Below are positions 11,136 to 23,282 of a stretch of DNA of 64,000 nucleotides, piece after piece. The translations under genes and the position numbers were made by a program. The notes beneath the pieces are model-generated. The model searched no databases. It worked only from the letters and a program-made list of their open reading frames with translations, and was not told the DNA's origin. Within the stretch, counting starts at the first letter, position 1, and each line of letters begins with the position of its first letter. Source of the DNA: Sipunculus nudus (lineage: Eukaryota > Annelida > Sipuncula > Golfingiida > Sipunculidae); the NCBI GenBank assembly GCA_026874595.1, contig CM049320.1, forward strand, positions 32,520,214 to 32,584,213, given 5' to 3'.

Positions 11136-11935
11136 TACAGTAGAGCGTCGTTAATCCGAACACCGTTAATCCGTAATTTTGAAAATTTAGAATATAAAAA
11201 TAATATTCATTCAATAGGAAGAACTGATAATGGCTCGTGTATTTACTCTCGGTCCCGACTAATTATGAATGCATCACCGGTTCGATTCTGTAGGTGTAAC
11301 AACGCCTAATTTCCCATGTTGTACACACGAAGCAATCCCTTCGCTGGGGCTTGTACTCATTTCAGCAGTTGTAGGTTTGAAAACTACCACCGACCGAGTC
11401 TCGTAATTAACCTTGTGTCCTGCAATGTCGAGTTGTTCACACCTGCAAACCATCCGGCCATGAGAGCGAGTAAATTTTGAGCTAATAATATTGGACTCTG
11501 ATACGCTCGAACTTGTACTCATCTGAGCAGTTTAACAGTGAAGGAAAATCTCTCTTCTATATAAGCTATACAATGACACGCAAGTTCATTCACAATTTAG
11601 CAAATCTTCACCACGACAACACAGCACTCAAGATTCATGTCAGATGGAGTCGGGGTCTCGCAAGCGTAAACGCCATGTCCTGTCACTTGAAGACAAGCTC
11701 AGCATTCTGGAGAGACTTGGTCGAGACACCAAGGCAGCTGAGTTGGCAAGAAAGTTCAAAGTTGGCAGATCTACCATTAGTGACATCAATAGCAGTGGTC
11801 AGAAGCTATAGGATTTTAAGGGCCAGACACACATGTTTTCAAGAGACGAAAGACGGTGCACACGGCGTCTGATGACAAGCTGGATGCGGCCGTATACACA
11901 TGGTTATTGCATGTTCGTCAGTTTTCATGTGATAT
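11136..11935 (+). mobile_element. Tigger/pogo-like DNA transposon remnant
   Basis: The left tip is TA (11136-11137) followed by CAGTAGAGCGTCGTTAATCC (11138-11157), with TTAATCCG repeated just inside. This is typical of pogo-family ends with a TA target. At 11644-11811 a 55-codon frame encodes the N-terminal helix-turn-helix of a CENP-B/Tigger transposase (SLEDKLSILERLGRDTKAAE, then FKVGRSTISDI). It ends at TAG 11809. After a frameshift the next conserved block appears at about 11850-11920 (DDKLDAAVYTWLLHVRQ). The DDE catalytic domain and the right end are missing, so it is inactive. Confidence 0.8.
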
Positions 11936-12479
11936 TTGTGTGATATTTTCACACTATTGTTGTAAATAATATGAGCATTTATCTATAACTTTTTTATATT
12001 TTGTAAATTTCTACATTGCAGCAAGTAATAAAGGAGTCTCACATTTAGTTTAACTGTCTGCACAAGAATAAAACCACTTTGGTTTTTGTCAAACCTGGTT
12101 GAGGTTTTACAGACTTATAAGAACTATTGGTGTTATATATTTTAATTATACATTTTATTTTTTTCAGCCATTTAAAGTTTAAAATATTCCATTTCCGACA
12201 TATACAGTTGTATACCTAATTTCTGAAACATATTTTGTTTTATATTTTGCCTTACTGTAATGGAAAGCTTTTCATCTGTGAAAATTATACACTAACTTTA
12301 CATTTGCACATTTCAAACTTGAATATTTAATAAATTAATAAAATTGAAACTTACCACCGAAAACATAAACAAGTCTAGAGAACAGCGCGCTTATAAATAG
12401 AGAAGAGCAATATCAGGCTTTGTATTAGACTGACAAAAATAGAAGAGCCTAAAGGATAGAAATGTATTTAAGAGGGCCG
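11936..12479. other. AT-rich spacer
   Basis: Sequence between two transposon remnants. I see nothing beyond AT-rich low complexity. Confidence 0.5.
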
Positions 12480-14400
12480 CATACTCCATTCATTCTTCAG
12501 TATCCAGAAATCTGCCATTCGCCAGTTGGGTTCGGTGCCGCCAGTTGAGATTCAGACGTTTATTCAGAGCATATAATAGAGAGAATAGAGAGTTACAGAA
12601 TACAGAGCGGGAAACTCAAGAGCATTAGTTCGGGTTAGCGAAGTTGGGGGTCGCGTCACGTAAGCAAGCAGTAGATGATACTGAACGTGTTCAGATTCCA
12701 GCGGTAAAATTGCCGCCTTTTGATGAATTGATCGATAGGATCGATGCATATTTGTAGAGATTCGAGAGATTGTCAGTGACCCAGGAGTATCCGCGAGATA
12801 GATCGGCATTCCTCTTCACTACTTTGTTATGTTTGTATTCTCTGCTTTCTGCAGCGGATGCGCCGTGTTCCGATAGCTTATAGTTAGCCCTATTGAAGGG
12901 ATATAGGATGACAGGATGATCCCGCGGATTATTTATATCGAGTATGCCGGAGGTTGTGAGACGCCTAGTTAATTTGCATTTAGGCTTAACGGGTTCCTCG
13001 ACGATTGGATTAAATTGACAGGATTGGAAAGGGATTTGATGACCTCAGAGATTTAACATTCAGAGAGCAATTTGTTAATTGCTTCGCAAAAAGCGAGTAC
13101 TCTGTTTAGAGGAGAAGACGTGTAGCTCGATTAGCGAAATGGCCGCGTTATCAGAACGTTTCAGTGACGCACACGTGATGCATAGTTTTGTGCGAAAGTT
13201 GGCCACCTTGCAGTTGAAAACGTGACCAGTCGCAGGGATCACAGGTCAAGAAGGACGAAGCGAGTTATGGAGTTCGCAGTCCAATGCGATATTTTCGATG
13301 TGGCGTAGTAGGTCACAAAATAGTGGATTGAAGAAAGCCTGATGTGCTTCTGTGTTAAAGGCCCGATGTAGGTCAAAATCAGAAGGTCGCAGCTTCGCCT
13401 GTGACGGGCATAGAACCGGTAGGCACCGTTCTAGATACACGCCGAGGTGATGCGATTGAAGCAGACGTAACCAAGACTCCCGAGAATTTTAGGGACCAGT
13501 TGATGGAGACGTAGCTGGGATTGGTGATGAGCTTGCATTGCCTACTTTTTGTGGTGTTTATGGGTTTCTAAATGTTACTATGTTGCGGGAAACTGGTTGT
13601 ACCTGTGTCGCCGTGAGACAGAGTTTAGTTCTGGCCCAAATGTATACCGGTGAACGGCTAAGCTGCGTAATGATGAACGTTCGCGTGAAGAGTACCCGAT
13701 AGCAGTTATTAATGTAGAATGTCCGGTTTACGTAGGGGAAACTGAAGCCCCCGTGAAAGAGAGCACTTTGTACGATTTAATCATCGGGAGTGTCGTGGGC
13801 GCCAGTGCGAACTTGATAGGGCAGAGTCATAGCACTAATATCGAGATACGAGATGGGCACGTGGTTGGCAAAATCCGAAAGTTGCCTCGGCAGTAGAAAC
13901 CAAGGCAATGAATCGTAAGCGAGCGCAGGGGACGCGTCAACTGTCCGTGCCTCAATAATCACGGCGATCAGTCCGTCAGAGTTCGCCCAAGCGCAGAAAA
14001 ACGACATATCCTTGACCGCGAATTGGAAAGAGGCGAAAAACGCGGATAGGGATCGTACCCGGTTTCACGTTAAGAATGGCGACTGATTGCACGATACCAT
14101 AATGAAAAGTATAGGCAAGTCTTGTACGCAGTTAGTGGTACAGACTGCTCTCCGAGATCTGGTGATGACGTTAGGCCATGAGACCATGATGGCGGGTCAT
14201 CAGGGTATCGAACGCACGTATGAAGGAATACGTAGCAAGTTTTTTTTCTGGGAGGGATTGTTTGGACGTCACACATTTTTTTGTGAGACGGTTGACATGT
14301 GTCAGCGTACGATTCCAAGGGTAAGATTGGAACCGCTTCCTTATGTAAATAATTTAACTCTTCAAATTATCCTGCAGGCTGCGCCATATGTTATTGTGGT
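12480..14400 (+). mobile_element. Decayed Ty3/Gypsy-type retroelement without RT
   Basis: Remnant gag-pol in plus orientation, richer in CpG than its surroundings. A gag-like block KLPPFDELIDRIDAYL, stop, RFERLSVTQEYPRDRSAF lies at about 12704-12800. A zinc-knuckle remnant RCGVVGHKIVD at about 13297-13329 has its first Cys changed to Tyr and its last Cys to a TGA. LYDLIIGSVVGAS (13768-13806) belongs to the protease/linker region. The H2C2 zinc-binding part of an integrase (ALRDLVMTLGHETMMAGHQG, then CQRTIP) is at 14143-14320. Many stops and frameshifts are present. Reverse transcriptase and RNase H should lie between 13810 and 14050 but there is no room, so they were deleted. No LTR pair was found. 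Confidence 0.75.
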
Positions 14401-14779
14401 CCGTCATACATCATGCAGGTGAAGTGCGGGTGCAGTATATAGGGTGTAGTTGTCTCTGCAACTGAACATAAAAAAACAGTAGAGGTACTGCCTATACAGA
14501 GTTTCAGCGCTGATCCCTTTACAAAGACCAATAATTCAACAAGAAATATACGTCGATAACAATGTCAATTATTTTATATAGAGGACTAGGCACTTTCGAA
14601 TAGTGTGACATAAAATACTTTATCGACTCTTAGATAGTCTTGGAATTCCTCCGTAATTCCAACAGTAAATCATTAAGTTGAAATATTTCCTATGAAAATT
14701 TACAGATCAAACATAAACATTAGTATATAATATTATTTCTTAGAAAAGTAAAAGATTACTTCTTTAATAAAAGATTATC
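14401..14779. other. Spacer between two retroelement remnants
   Basis: AT-rich sequence. No coding motif was recognised. Confidence 0.4.
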
Positions 14780-17700
14780 CTTCGTCTTAACATTCTGACT
14801 TCGAAAGTAATGTTTGAACAACTCTCCCTTCCCTGCTATCTCTGTGGAAGATCGCACACATGTCTGGCCCTGTCTTTCCTCTACATCTACTTCATGATCA
14901 AGTCTGTGACCTGGCTTTCTTCGCTTTCCAATGATTCTCTGATTGTGCCATCACACTGAGAATCTTTTTCTTCGTTGAATGTTTCATCCTGGCATATTAT
15001 CTTACATGTCATCTTTAACTGTTCCACTGTCTCTGGCATCAGTTCTGAAGGGGTTTCAAAGACTTCACAAGAATCCTCACCTGTTCTGTTTCAATATCAA
15101 TAAATGTTGTTGTTTTTTTCTTTTAGTTATGAATTTATAGATCCAGTCTGCTCATGTATTTCCCTTTCTTTTTCATCTGATGATTTCAAAACACCAGTAT
15201 TCAGAGGTATTTGTTCCGTCCTTAAGGTGTACAACCCGTCGCCATTCACGTCTAGATTTTGTGCGTTTTGTTCCATTGATAACTCATTCAATTAATTTCA
15301 GAGTCCCTTCGGAAACCTTTTCCCTCACAGCTGCTCCTTCATTTATCTCACACGATGATAAATCGGGCGGTACACAAAACCTTCAAGACCAGGATCATGA
15401 ATGAATCCTTTCTTTACTTGGTTTACATAATGCTCTCTAGACCCTTTATCAAAGTAGACTGTATCTGGTTTTGCATCTTCTTCAAGATTTTGCAGTGCAG
15501 TAGTTACAACATCATACTGAACTTATGTGAGGTTTCATGTGAAGGTGAAGCCTCCCACTGAGGCGAAAGTTTAGGCTGAAGCAAAGGTTTTCGTTCAGTT
15601 GCAATTACACCAGGGGTAAATTCACGTTCTGGGGGAATTATTGGTTTATTTTTCTCAGAAGGTCCATATTGGTCTTGAGGACCTTCATGTGTGGGTGAAT
15701 GATTATACCCAGTATGACAGGGTCTACCCTTGCATTGATAACCATTATGTCCTTGAACAAACTATTGATCCTTATCTTCACAGCCTGCAGTCATCAACAT
15801 CAGCAGGAACCTTAGGTGGCTTCAAAAACATCACCAAGAAGGTCAGGTGGATGCTTTAAGCTTTGCAAACGTGATTTTTCTTGTAAACCAAATCGTCAGA
15901 TGTCTCCTTCTCCGCCTCAGTGTAGTAACCACCCAAGTATTCGTACTTATCATTAGTATATTCATTTGTATAATCACTATTCTGACAAACTTCTGTGGTA
16001 TTCAGCACATCTAACAAATGATCACAAGGCATATCTGGTTTAAAATGGAACGATCGTGAAAGGTTACCTTCAATCAATGGCTGTTTATCATCGGGCTGGG
16101 TAACCATATTCTGTATATTCTCATCAGACGTCTCATTATCAACCAAATTCAGCATACCTGTCCACCACACCATAATCTCCTGTATGAAGTGATAGTTCTT
16201 CTAGCTTTGATGTAATTATGTCTATTCGCTATAGCAGAAGCTATAACAGTAGCATCAACTGAGTGATATTTTTTTTGTGTCTCCTGATATGCAGGCCAAA
16301 TAACTAGCTCCTCCCGAGTTGTATCTGAGTAAAGTACGGTATTGTATTCCTATTGGTCACAACATTTAGGTGACGCAGTTCTATTCCCCACAGTTTCCCC
16401 ACAGTCTCTTTCTGCACCATACATCAATTTATCAAAGTGTCCAGAGTCCACTGATGATTTTCCTCTGGGATCTGAGGTACTGATTAGGGTTCCCTCAGAC
16501 CACCAGGACTTACTTCCTTGCCTGTGGAAGACTGGGCAAGCTTCCTCGCTTGTTGGCTTTGAGTGATTCCTCAAGACATTTCTTCCATTTACGCACAGGA
16601 TCCTAATAGCGAGTCTCAATCTGATCCTGCCTGGCAGAGGTATTCATCAGCAGGGTTGTACCACGTTGTTTTCATATTAACATAAACATTATTCACATAG
16701 ACAGCAGGGATGGAGCCTTGACAGTCATTGCCTTCAACCTTCCATCAGTCAATATTATAGCTGTTTTGGCGAGTGAGTATGTCTCATCTATTCACCAACG
16801 ACTCACCGGGAATCGTCTCAATGTAATCATACACTACCACTACATCAATATCGGGTACTGGAGCTTCTATTTATTTGCACTGCTGAGCCTGCACCTTGAG
16901 TGTTTCAACGTTGGAGCGCCAAGCTACAAAGCAAGACTTAAGGGTAGTGGGATATTCAAGAGGGTCTTATCAGAATCCTTGCTATAACTAGTGTTGCAGA
17001 TGAGGGTTTCCATCTTTTTCATAAATGCTTCTTCCTCAGTGGTACCAGCTAAGTTTTGCTGGGCTTGTGGTTTGAGTTGAAGAGATTTGTCAATGTTGAC
17101 AAGCGGACCCTTTATCTTCTGGCTAGTCTCATCACAAACAGTTTGCCGAAAGACTGACTTTGAGTCGCCCGTATTTACCACAGTCTTCTCAGTAAAGCAA
17201 CGTAAGTAGAGGCTATGACAAGCAAAGACACTGATACTGTATTCGTAACACTCCATGCTCACGTAGGTGTTCTTTTTGTGGACCAACCGAATAATTGAAT
17301 AATTCTTTGAGGTGGTCAGGCATGCGAGCTGTTATTCGTTCACAGACTCAAAAAGTCCTTGACTTCTGTCCGGCAAAGTTGATATTACCCGGGAAACTAA
17401 TGAAGCCTTTACAGTATCATCTCCACTAACCGCACAGATGTGCGGGCCTGTTGCAGTCCCAATGACCACATTGGATTCCCAAGCATGATGATAAACGTGA
17501 CCCACTTGTTCTGCCGTACCGATATCTTGCCCAGGTTGTATGGTAATGAAATACTCTCTGTCATTAACACCAAGATATCTATTTCCGCCGCCGATGGTGC
17601 CTGCAGCTAATAAGCCCTTTAGATTTCCTATCCTAGGACCTATCACATAGTCTTTGATGTCGTTATCAGCAAGAACAACCTTTACGGGCAGGTAGGCTTT

Positions 17701-19680
17701 AGTATGAGGAGGGATAGACCTTCTCTTTGCTGCCAGCACTTCAAACACTTGACAGGCATATATCAACTCCTCTATTCAATGGTGCTTTGACTTTTAGCGT
17801 TTGGTTAAGATGGCTCACTCTGAACAACAACAAATTGTTTATCTAAGGGGAAGTCCAATCCTAGTACCACCGAATCATGTAACCCATTCAGATCGCATCT
17901 TCTGTAGGTGGATGCGGTAATTGATTCCTTCTCCGGAATCCAGCTTGCTCTTGAGAGCCTGCAGGTTTTGGCAATGCTCCATCAGCATGTTGGGTCTTTC
18001 CTGTCTAGAAGGTGCATGCAGGCCAATTCCTCTGCCGTTAAAGAGCCTTCTGGGAGCTAGATCCAAAGATCCTCCACGTAACGGCTAACCTGTTGTTGTT
18101 TCATTCAGCGTGACACTTTTACAATTATTCTGCTCAAGTAGCTGCTCCAACAAGGCCTGCATTTCATCCAGACAACCCCTGATCATTTCTGTCGCATAAT
18201 GATTAATGTTTATGAGATATTCTCCAGTGTTATTTATTTGTTTAATACAAGCTTTACTGGCACTTAATACATGAACAAATTTCTGGTTTTCTGGACTTTG
18301 CCCTGGAGTATGATTGGATCCAAGTATTCCGCATCATATATCGTTGATCAAGGTCTTGGTCTCCTCACACTCACGCTTAAACATCTGGTACTTGTAAGAT
18401 TCTTGAGTGTCGCTTTGCGTGCAGCTGCTTTCTAATACCAAAATGCTGTGACGCTCCATCAGAGCATCTCCCCTTCAGTCACTTCATCAGCATTGTAGTA
18501 TTCATCTCCATTCAGCTAAGTGGCTAAATCATTCGGAGCCTTGATTTTGTCTTGTGCACCGAAGGGTTTCTTAAAGTCATTATGCTTCATGATCAATGCT
18601 TCTATTTCATCTTATGAATCTCCAAAAGTCTCCAGTGGCCGTTAAGTCCTCATATTTAGTCATCCACCTATCAACCTGCTCAATGCCATGGTAGAAGAGC
18701 ATAAGCAGCAGTCCATACACTGCTCATACAGAATACGAGACTTTTCACACAGCTCGTGCATACTTGTCGTCTCACTGGAAGGAATGATTTGCTTTTCTTT
18801 AACTTTGTCAATGGCACAGCAGTTAGATTCCAACCGTTTCTGTTGAGGAAAGCTAGTTTCTTGTCTGTTAATGAAACCACTGCATGCTCTATCTGGTGAC
18901 CCTGAACTTCTGCCGTGAATTAAGGATTGCTCTTGCGAATTTACTATCTGGGAAATGTCCAGACTCATACGGCAATGAGTCCAACGGAGGTGAATGGTCC
19001 CCAATCATGGCTGATTCTGACCAGGGCACTCCATCCCCCTTGATTGATAAACCTGGTCCCGTATACTACAAAAATCCACAAAGGGGTTTCCTGCAGGCGT
19101 CCATGAACTGTTAATGTTACCACGAATAAAGGTTTGCCCAAATGAACTTCTATCTTGGAAAATCCCAGACTGGTACTGCAATGAGTTCAAACTCGGACCA
19201 AGGCACTCCCTCCTCCTTGACTGATAGGCCTGGTCTCTGAAACTCAAAAAATCCTTATAAGTGTATCCCGCATGTAACTGTGATCTCCTGTTTGTATAAT
19301 CATTCTGTATCTCCAAATTGTGTGAAACAGGAGAAGTCATATTTGGAGCATAACTTAATGGATACACATTACGCTCAGAGTAACCACGGAGGGTCCTCGC
19401 AATATTCCTTTCTTGATTTGAGGAAGTACTGAATGTTGGTTGTGTCCCTTGAGCCACAACGTTATGCCCGTCCAGCCTGGTATTTCCGTTCCCCCTCAGT
19501 TTGGGTGGTCGGGAAGCAAAGGGAACCTGTCCACTAAGTCCCCTTGCTTGTCTCTGTGGTGTAATACAAATTATTCCCATGGAAAGAAGCCTTTCCCACA
19601 TGAAAACTGGGTAGCCGGTGAGATCAGCCAAATCAAGGAGCCTACGGTAAGGGATGGCCTAAAAGAGGTATGACAACCTT
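14780..19680 (-). pseudogene. Long decayed minus-strand polyprotein with retropepsin-like core
   Basis: About 4.9 kb of coding-like but frameshifted sequence on the minus strand. Reading leftwards: a 208-codon open stretch (19631-19005) with an imperfect internal repeat (FLSFRDQAYQSR and FCSIRDQVYQSR); a Cys-rich segment (19004-18660); SVVLGLDFPLDK (17879-17838), which fits the ILGLDF strand of retroviral-type aspartic proteases; KRRSIPPHTKAYLPVKVVL and ITIQPGQDIGTAE (17766-17332); and MPDHLKELFNYS (about 17325-17290). The last three match in order the protease-to-RT linker of Gypsy pol. No reverse transcriptase follows. Instead come acidic unrecognised stretches (17286-16924, 16173-15856) down to about 14800. 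It is most likely a Gypsy-like relic. A decayed host gene with a captured protease is possible. Confidence 0.5.
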
Positions 19681-20070
19681 CTTTGCAAGGTAATGGCTAA
19701 AGGTAACAGGTGCAAAAGATCAGGTGAGGTAGCAGTGCACAGTTTTAGTGGTCTTTCCACAGCTGGGGTATGACATTGGCACTGGCTAGTTACTAAATGT
19801 AACAAGAGGCCGTTCAGGATATTAGAACTGGACAAAGTGTTTGCATAATTACTATAACTGACAGAAATAGTGATATCTATACCAGGTATGAGGACAAATG
19901 ACATGCAGGAAACAAACATACATGCACTGAGGAGACAAAAAGAAAGACAATTGATTAACTAAATAGTGATTGAGACAAGTATGTGACCTATACTGGCTAA
20001 AATCAGGCAGAAACCGTACAGACAAGCACAGGATTATGTTACGTTGAAATGCAGTATATAGTATATATAT

Positions 20071-20130
20071 AACCACATTCACCTGATGATCGTGTCGCAT
20101 CCCGTGAAACAGACTGTTGTGACTGTTGTG
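20071..20130 (+). ncRNA. Hammerhead ribozyme motif (candidate, type I)
   Basis: All invariant core nucleotides are present: CTGATGA (20083-20089), GAAA (20106-20109) and a GTT cleavage triplet (20116-20118). Stem III is 3 bp (20109-20111 with 20115-20117) with a 3-nt loop, the short form known from Penelope-like elements. Stem I pairs TCAC (20079-20082) with GTGA (20119-20122) and, beyond an internal loop, CACA (20074-20077) with TGTG (20127-20130). Stem II (20090-20094 with 20101-20105) has only three Watson-Crick pairs of five, so activity is doubtful. It lies 2.3 kb before a Penelope-like coding remnant on the same strand. Confidence 0.55.
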
Positions 20131-20159
20131 AATTTACAGTGTTGTTTTTCTTCAGAGTT

Positions 20160-20194
<35 letters not shown>

Positions 20195-22326
20195 ATTTAA
20201 ATTTTATATGTAAACGTGTTAATTAGAATAACTGCTCCATTACCCTAGCAAGGAATAAATCTTTTGCTTACAAATTCCACAGGCACTGATTGAAGTTATT
20301 TATAAAGTTAAATGACCAGAACCAATACCTTGGACTGGTTATCACATTAAATTACAATTGACTTCTTTGCCATGGTTTCAAATTAAATGTTAATACATGC
20401 ACTCCGGTAGATTCTAACGGAAACAAGTAAAAAGTATTGATTTTGGGATGGGACGTTATCCTTCGCCAATCAGACTTGCGTCATTTACAACACCAGTCCG
20501 CCCACCTGAGATTAAATACAGCAGTTGTTCGGTCACCAAGCCATTTACCAAATTGTCTGAATTCTAGTGTCTACCAAACCCCTCATCTGTATGAGATGGT
20601 AATGTCGGAATGATGAAGCTTGAAATTTTACGTTATTAAGCTAATCAATATTATTGGCTTCAAAGGTGGGTACAATCTTGCAAGGATTGCGAAAACTGTT
20701 AAATAATTACGTAAAAAAACACATTACAATGTTAGCACGAACCTAATGATGATATGAAAAGCGTATATTGCTGTTGAACAGTTTTTCTGCTATCTCAGAC
20801 TATAAGGCCACTGAACAATTTTTATCAGAAGAAACCCTGCCTCGTATCGAATTATCGTCTCATATTTATCCCTTTGAAGTCACCTTATAAGTCTTAAAGA
20901 AAGGTAAGTTTAATAGTTTTATCTTTCTGCATGATGATCGTTGTAACAGTGCCGTTAGAATAACATGTTCATCTGTTTTTATCAAATAGCATTTTTGTAA
21001 TCTAATTTATCCACGTGCATTTGTAAATGTTCCTTAGTATTAAACAATTCAATTTTACAATGCCATATATATATAGAATACCATTGCCTGATTATCAATA
21101 TATCCATTCAAGAAAATGGTCTCCGATAAAAGCAACATCCATTACAACCATATAATTGTAAACGTTCTCAATCAGATCTCTCAAGACTTTTCACAATCCT
21201 TCTTTCTTTAAGGGGTCCATTCACCTATCTGATCTTTAAAAAACTAAAAGTAATCCCTTGGAGCTTTCATTAAAATAGGCCAGAAAACATTGATATTATC
21301 GCACACAGGCTGTTTTGATTATAACATGTGGGGAGCCACCAAAATAATCAAAACAAATTCAACAAGGGCAGCACGACAGATACGCCAGAGCTTTGCAAAT
21401 TGCGTTTTGCAGCAAGTGTCCTTTCTGACGCCGCATATAAGCGACCTACCATCGTAGGTGACATGTTTTTCCCGTTTGTCAACATTGCTGTGTTAACATA
21501 AATGTTGTTGATATAGAAGTTAATACATTCTTAACAAGGCCTTATAAGATTTCACAACCAAAATTAACCTTAGATCATTAATATATACACAGAGGAAGCC
21601 AAAATCATATAAATTCTTTTCAAAAGGTAGGTGAAGGGGCACCTTTAAACAAGTCCAAGCGTTCGGGAGAATGCTATAATACACAGACACATTGGTGTGC
21701 ATTTATGAGTGAATTTGTGAGTGTGTGTGTGTGTGAGGTGTGAGGCTTACAGTGTCAAATTATGAACAAGTGTATGCAGATGAAAGAGTGGGGCTTACCG
21801 TGTCATATTTCGAACATGCATATGAAGCTGTAGGAATGTGGCTTTAAATGTTACGAAGAAGAATCTCAAGGTCTACGAACAGGCACCAGAAGGTTTTATA
21901 TTAAGAACTAAAATCTGAAGATGTAGGAATGCCAGTGCTATACAAGGCGCTATATGTTCTAGCATCTGACTGTGGTACTGCATGTACTATTTTATTATAA
22001 TCAAAATATATATAATACCCAAAAATATATTTTGCAAAGAATAGTTTTAGTTTTGTAATATAGTAAATGGACTGTGACAAATTACTTCCAACAAATATTA
22101 TTAATTATCTATATGTTCACAAATATACACTAGCTGTACATAACTAACAGAAGAGGGTACCCTTAGAAAGCCTTTGGTTAACTAGAGTATATATACATAA
22201 ATATTGACCAGAAGCAATGTATAATGCATATGCGATCAACTTACCTTCTTTACAGTAAGCAGTGTGATCCTCGAAATCCGTGCATCGGGAAGTTGCAGTA
22301 CAGGACAACGAAGCTGAGTGAAAGGA

Positions 22327-22327
<1 letters not shown>
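20131..22327. other. Non-coding stretch before the Penelope-like coding remnant
   Basis: Contains TA microsatellite tracts (20158-20195) and a short TG run (21719-21736). I find no supported gene. The body of a Penelope-like element (reverse transcriptase) might have been expected here between the first hammerhead motif and the endonuclease, but no RT motif is visible. Confidence 0.4.

Positions 22328-22377
<50 letters not shown>
22328..22377. repeat. (TA)n microsatellite
   Basis: About 25 TA units immediately upstream of the Penelope-like remnant. Confidence 0.97.
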
Positions 22378-22381
<4 letters not shown>

Positions 22382-22461
22382 GGTGTGTGTTGAACTACAC
22401 AACGATAAAGTGCTCGACCGACAGGAGCTGTAATATATGTATAGTTCAAGACTTAAACCTT

Positions 22462-23113
22462 CCTGGTTTAAAATACCATTCAGTGACAACGTAGCCACCA
22501 ACATTGGACGCAAATTCTTCACGCTACTGAATAAATGCTTCCCAGCTGAACATAAACTAAATAAATTACTGAATAAAAACACTTTTAAACTAAGTAACAG
22601 CATGCAAAACATGGGCCAGATCATATCAGCGCACAACAAGTCTGTATTGAATAAACATAAATCACAGAAAATGAACAGAACAACTGTAACTGCAGAAATA
22701 GACAACAATGTCCGCTACAAGGAAACTGTCTCATCAGTAATATAGTATACCAGGCTACTGTGACACGCTAGGACAACCTGAGACCAGAAACATACATTGG
22801 ACTGACAATAAATACTTTTAAAACGGGGTACAATGCCCACGTCTCAAGCTTCAGGAATGTAAACAAACGTAACAGTACAACCCTTAGCGAATACATTTGG
22901 AGACTGAAAGGCAACCATGTGCAACACTCAATACAATGGAAGATTATAAGCAAAGAAAAACCATACGCAACAACTAACAAATCCTGTAATCTCTGCCTGG
23001 AAGAGAAATTCTTCATAATATACAGACCCCTATTGTCAACACTAAACAAAAGAAACGAACTCGCGAGCACATGCAGACACAGACCTAAACACCTCCTGGC
23101 TATCTACGCATGA
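22462..23113 (+). pseudogene. GIY-YIG endonuclease of a Penelope-like element, broken
   Basis: The translation begins with PSWFKIPFSDNVATNIGRKF, the segment linking RT to endonuclease in Penelope-like elements. After one frame change near 22685 it continues with the Cys-rich CNCRNRQQCPLQGNC, NIVYQATVT and, after an in-frame TAG near 22765, TYIGLTINTFKTGYNAHVSS, LSEYIWRLKG, NLCLEEKFFI and NKRNELASTCRH, ending at TGA 23111-23113. IVY and YIG are the two strands that name the GIY-YIG nuclease fold. The enzyme nicks target DNA to prime reverse transcription. The frameshift and the stop show it is inactive. Confidence 0.85.
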
Positions 23114-23158
23114 GCCAGATCATATATTCAAAAATCTTAATACCTGGCACACTTCATG

Positions 23159-23216
23159 ATGGGTTTCCGAAGAGTGAGGACCTACGGCCCTTACGAAACA
23201 ACGTTGTAAAACCCAT
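23159..23216 (+). ncRNA. Hammerhead ribozyme with one core substitution
   Basis: The fold is nearly ideal. Stem I has 8 perfect pairs (23159-23166 with 23209-23216). The core CCGAAGA is at 23167-23173, stem II has 6 pairs including one G-T (23174-23179 with 23189-23194), GAAA is at 23195-23198, stem III has 4 pairs closed by a tight CG loop (23198-23201 with 23204-23207), and the cleavage triplet GTA is at 23206-23208. The only departure from the consensus CTGANGA is C for T at 23168, an invariant position, so self-cleavage is probably lost. It sits 45 bp after the stop of the Penelope-like endonuclease, where such ribozymes are known in these elements. Confidence 0.72.
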
Positions 23217-23235
23217 GTAGGTTTAAGTCTTGAAC

Positions 23236-23240
23236 TATAC

Positions 23241-23280
<40 letters not shown>
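23236..23280. repeat. (TA)n(TG)n compound microsatellite
   Basis: A short TA run followed by about 14 TG units at the end of the Penelope-like unit. Confidence 0.95.

Positions 23281-23282
<2 letters not shown>

Larger units (their letters stand above)
22432..23246 (+). mobile_element. Penelope-like element 3' part with inverted flanks
   Basis: The unit consists of an endonuclease-coding remnant (22462-23113), a hammerhead motif (23159-23216) and a pair of inverted flanks. TATGTATAGTTCAAGACTTA (22436-22455) and its continuation recur as the reverse complement ending near 23243. Penelope-like elements commonly carry terminal or inverted repeats, hammerhead ribozymes and simple-sequence tails. 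Here the right flank runs into (TA)n(TG)n at 23238-23279. The upstream reverse transcriptase is missing, so this is a 5'-truncated copy. Confidence 0.7.

Noticed and set aside
22144-22708. Minus-strand frames with long Ile-Tyr runs
   Set aside because: These are translations of TA microsatellites, which are open in several frames. The same applies to other such frames in the window.
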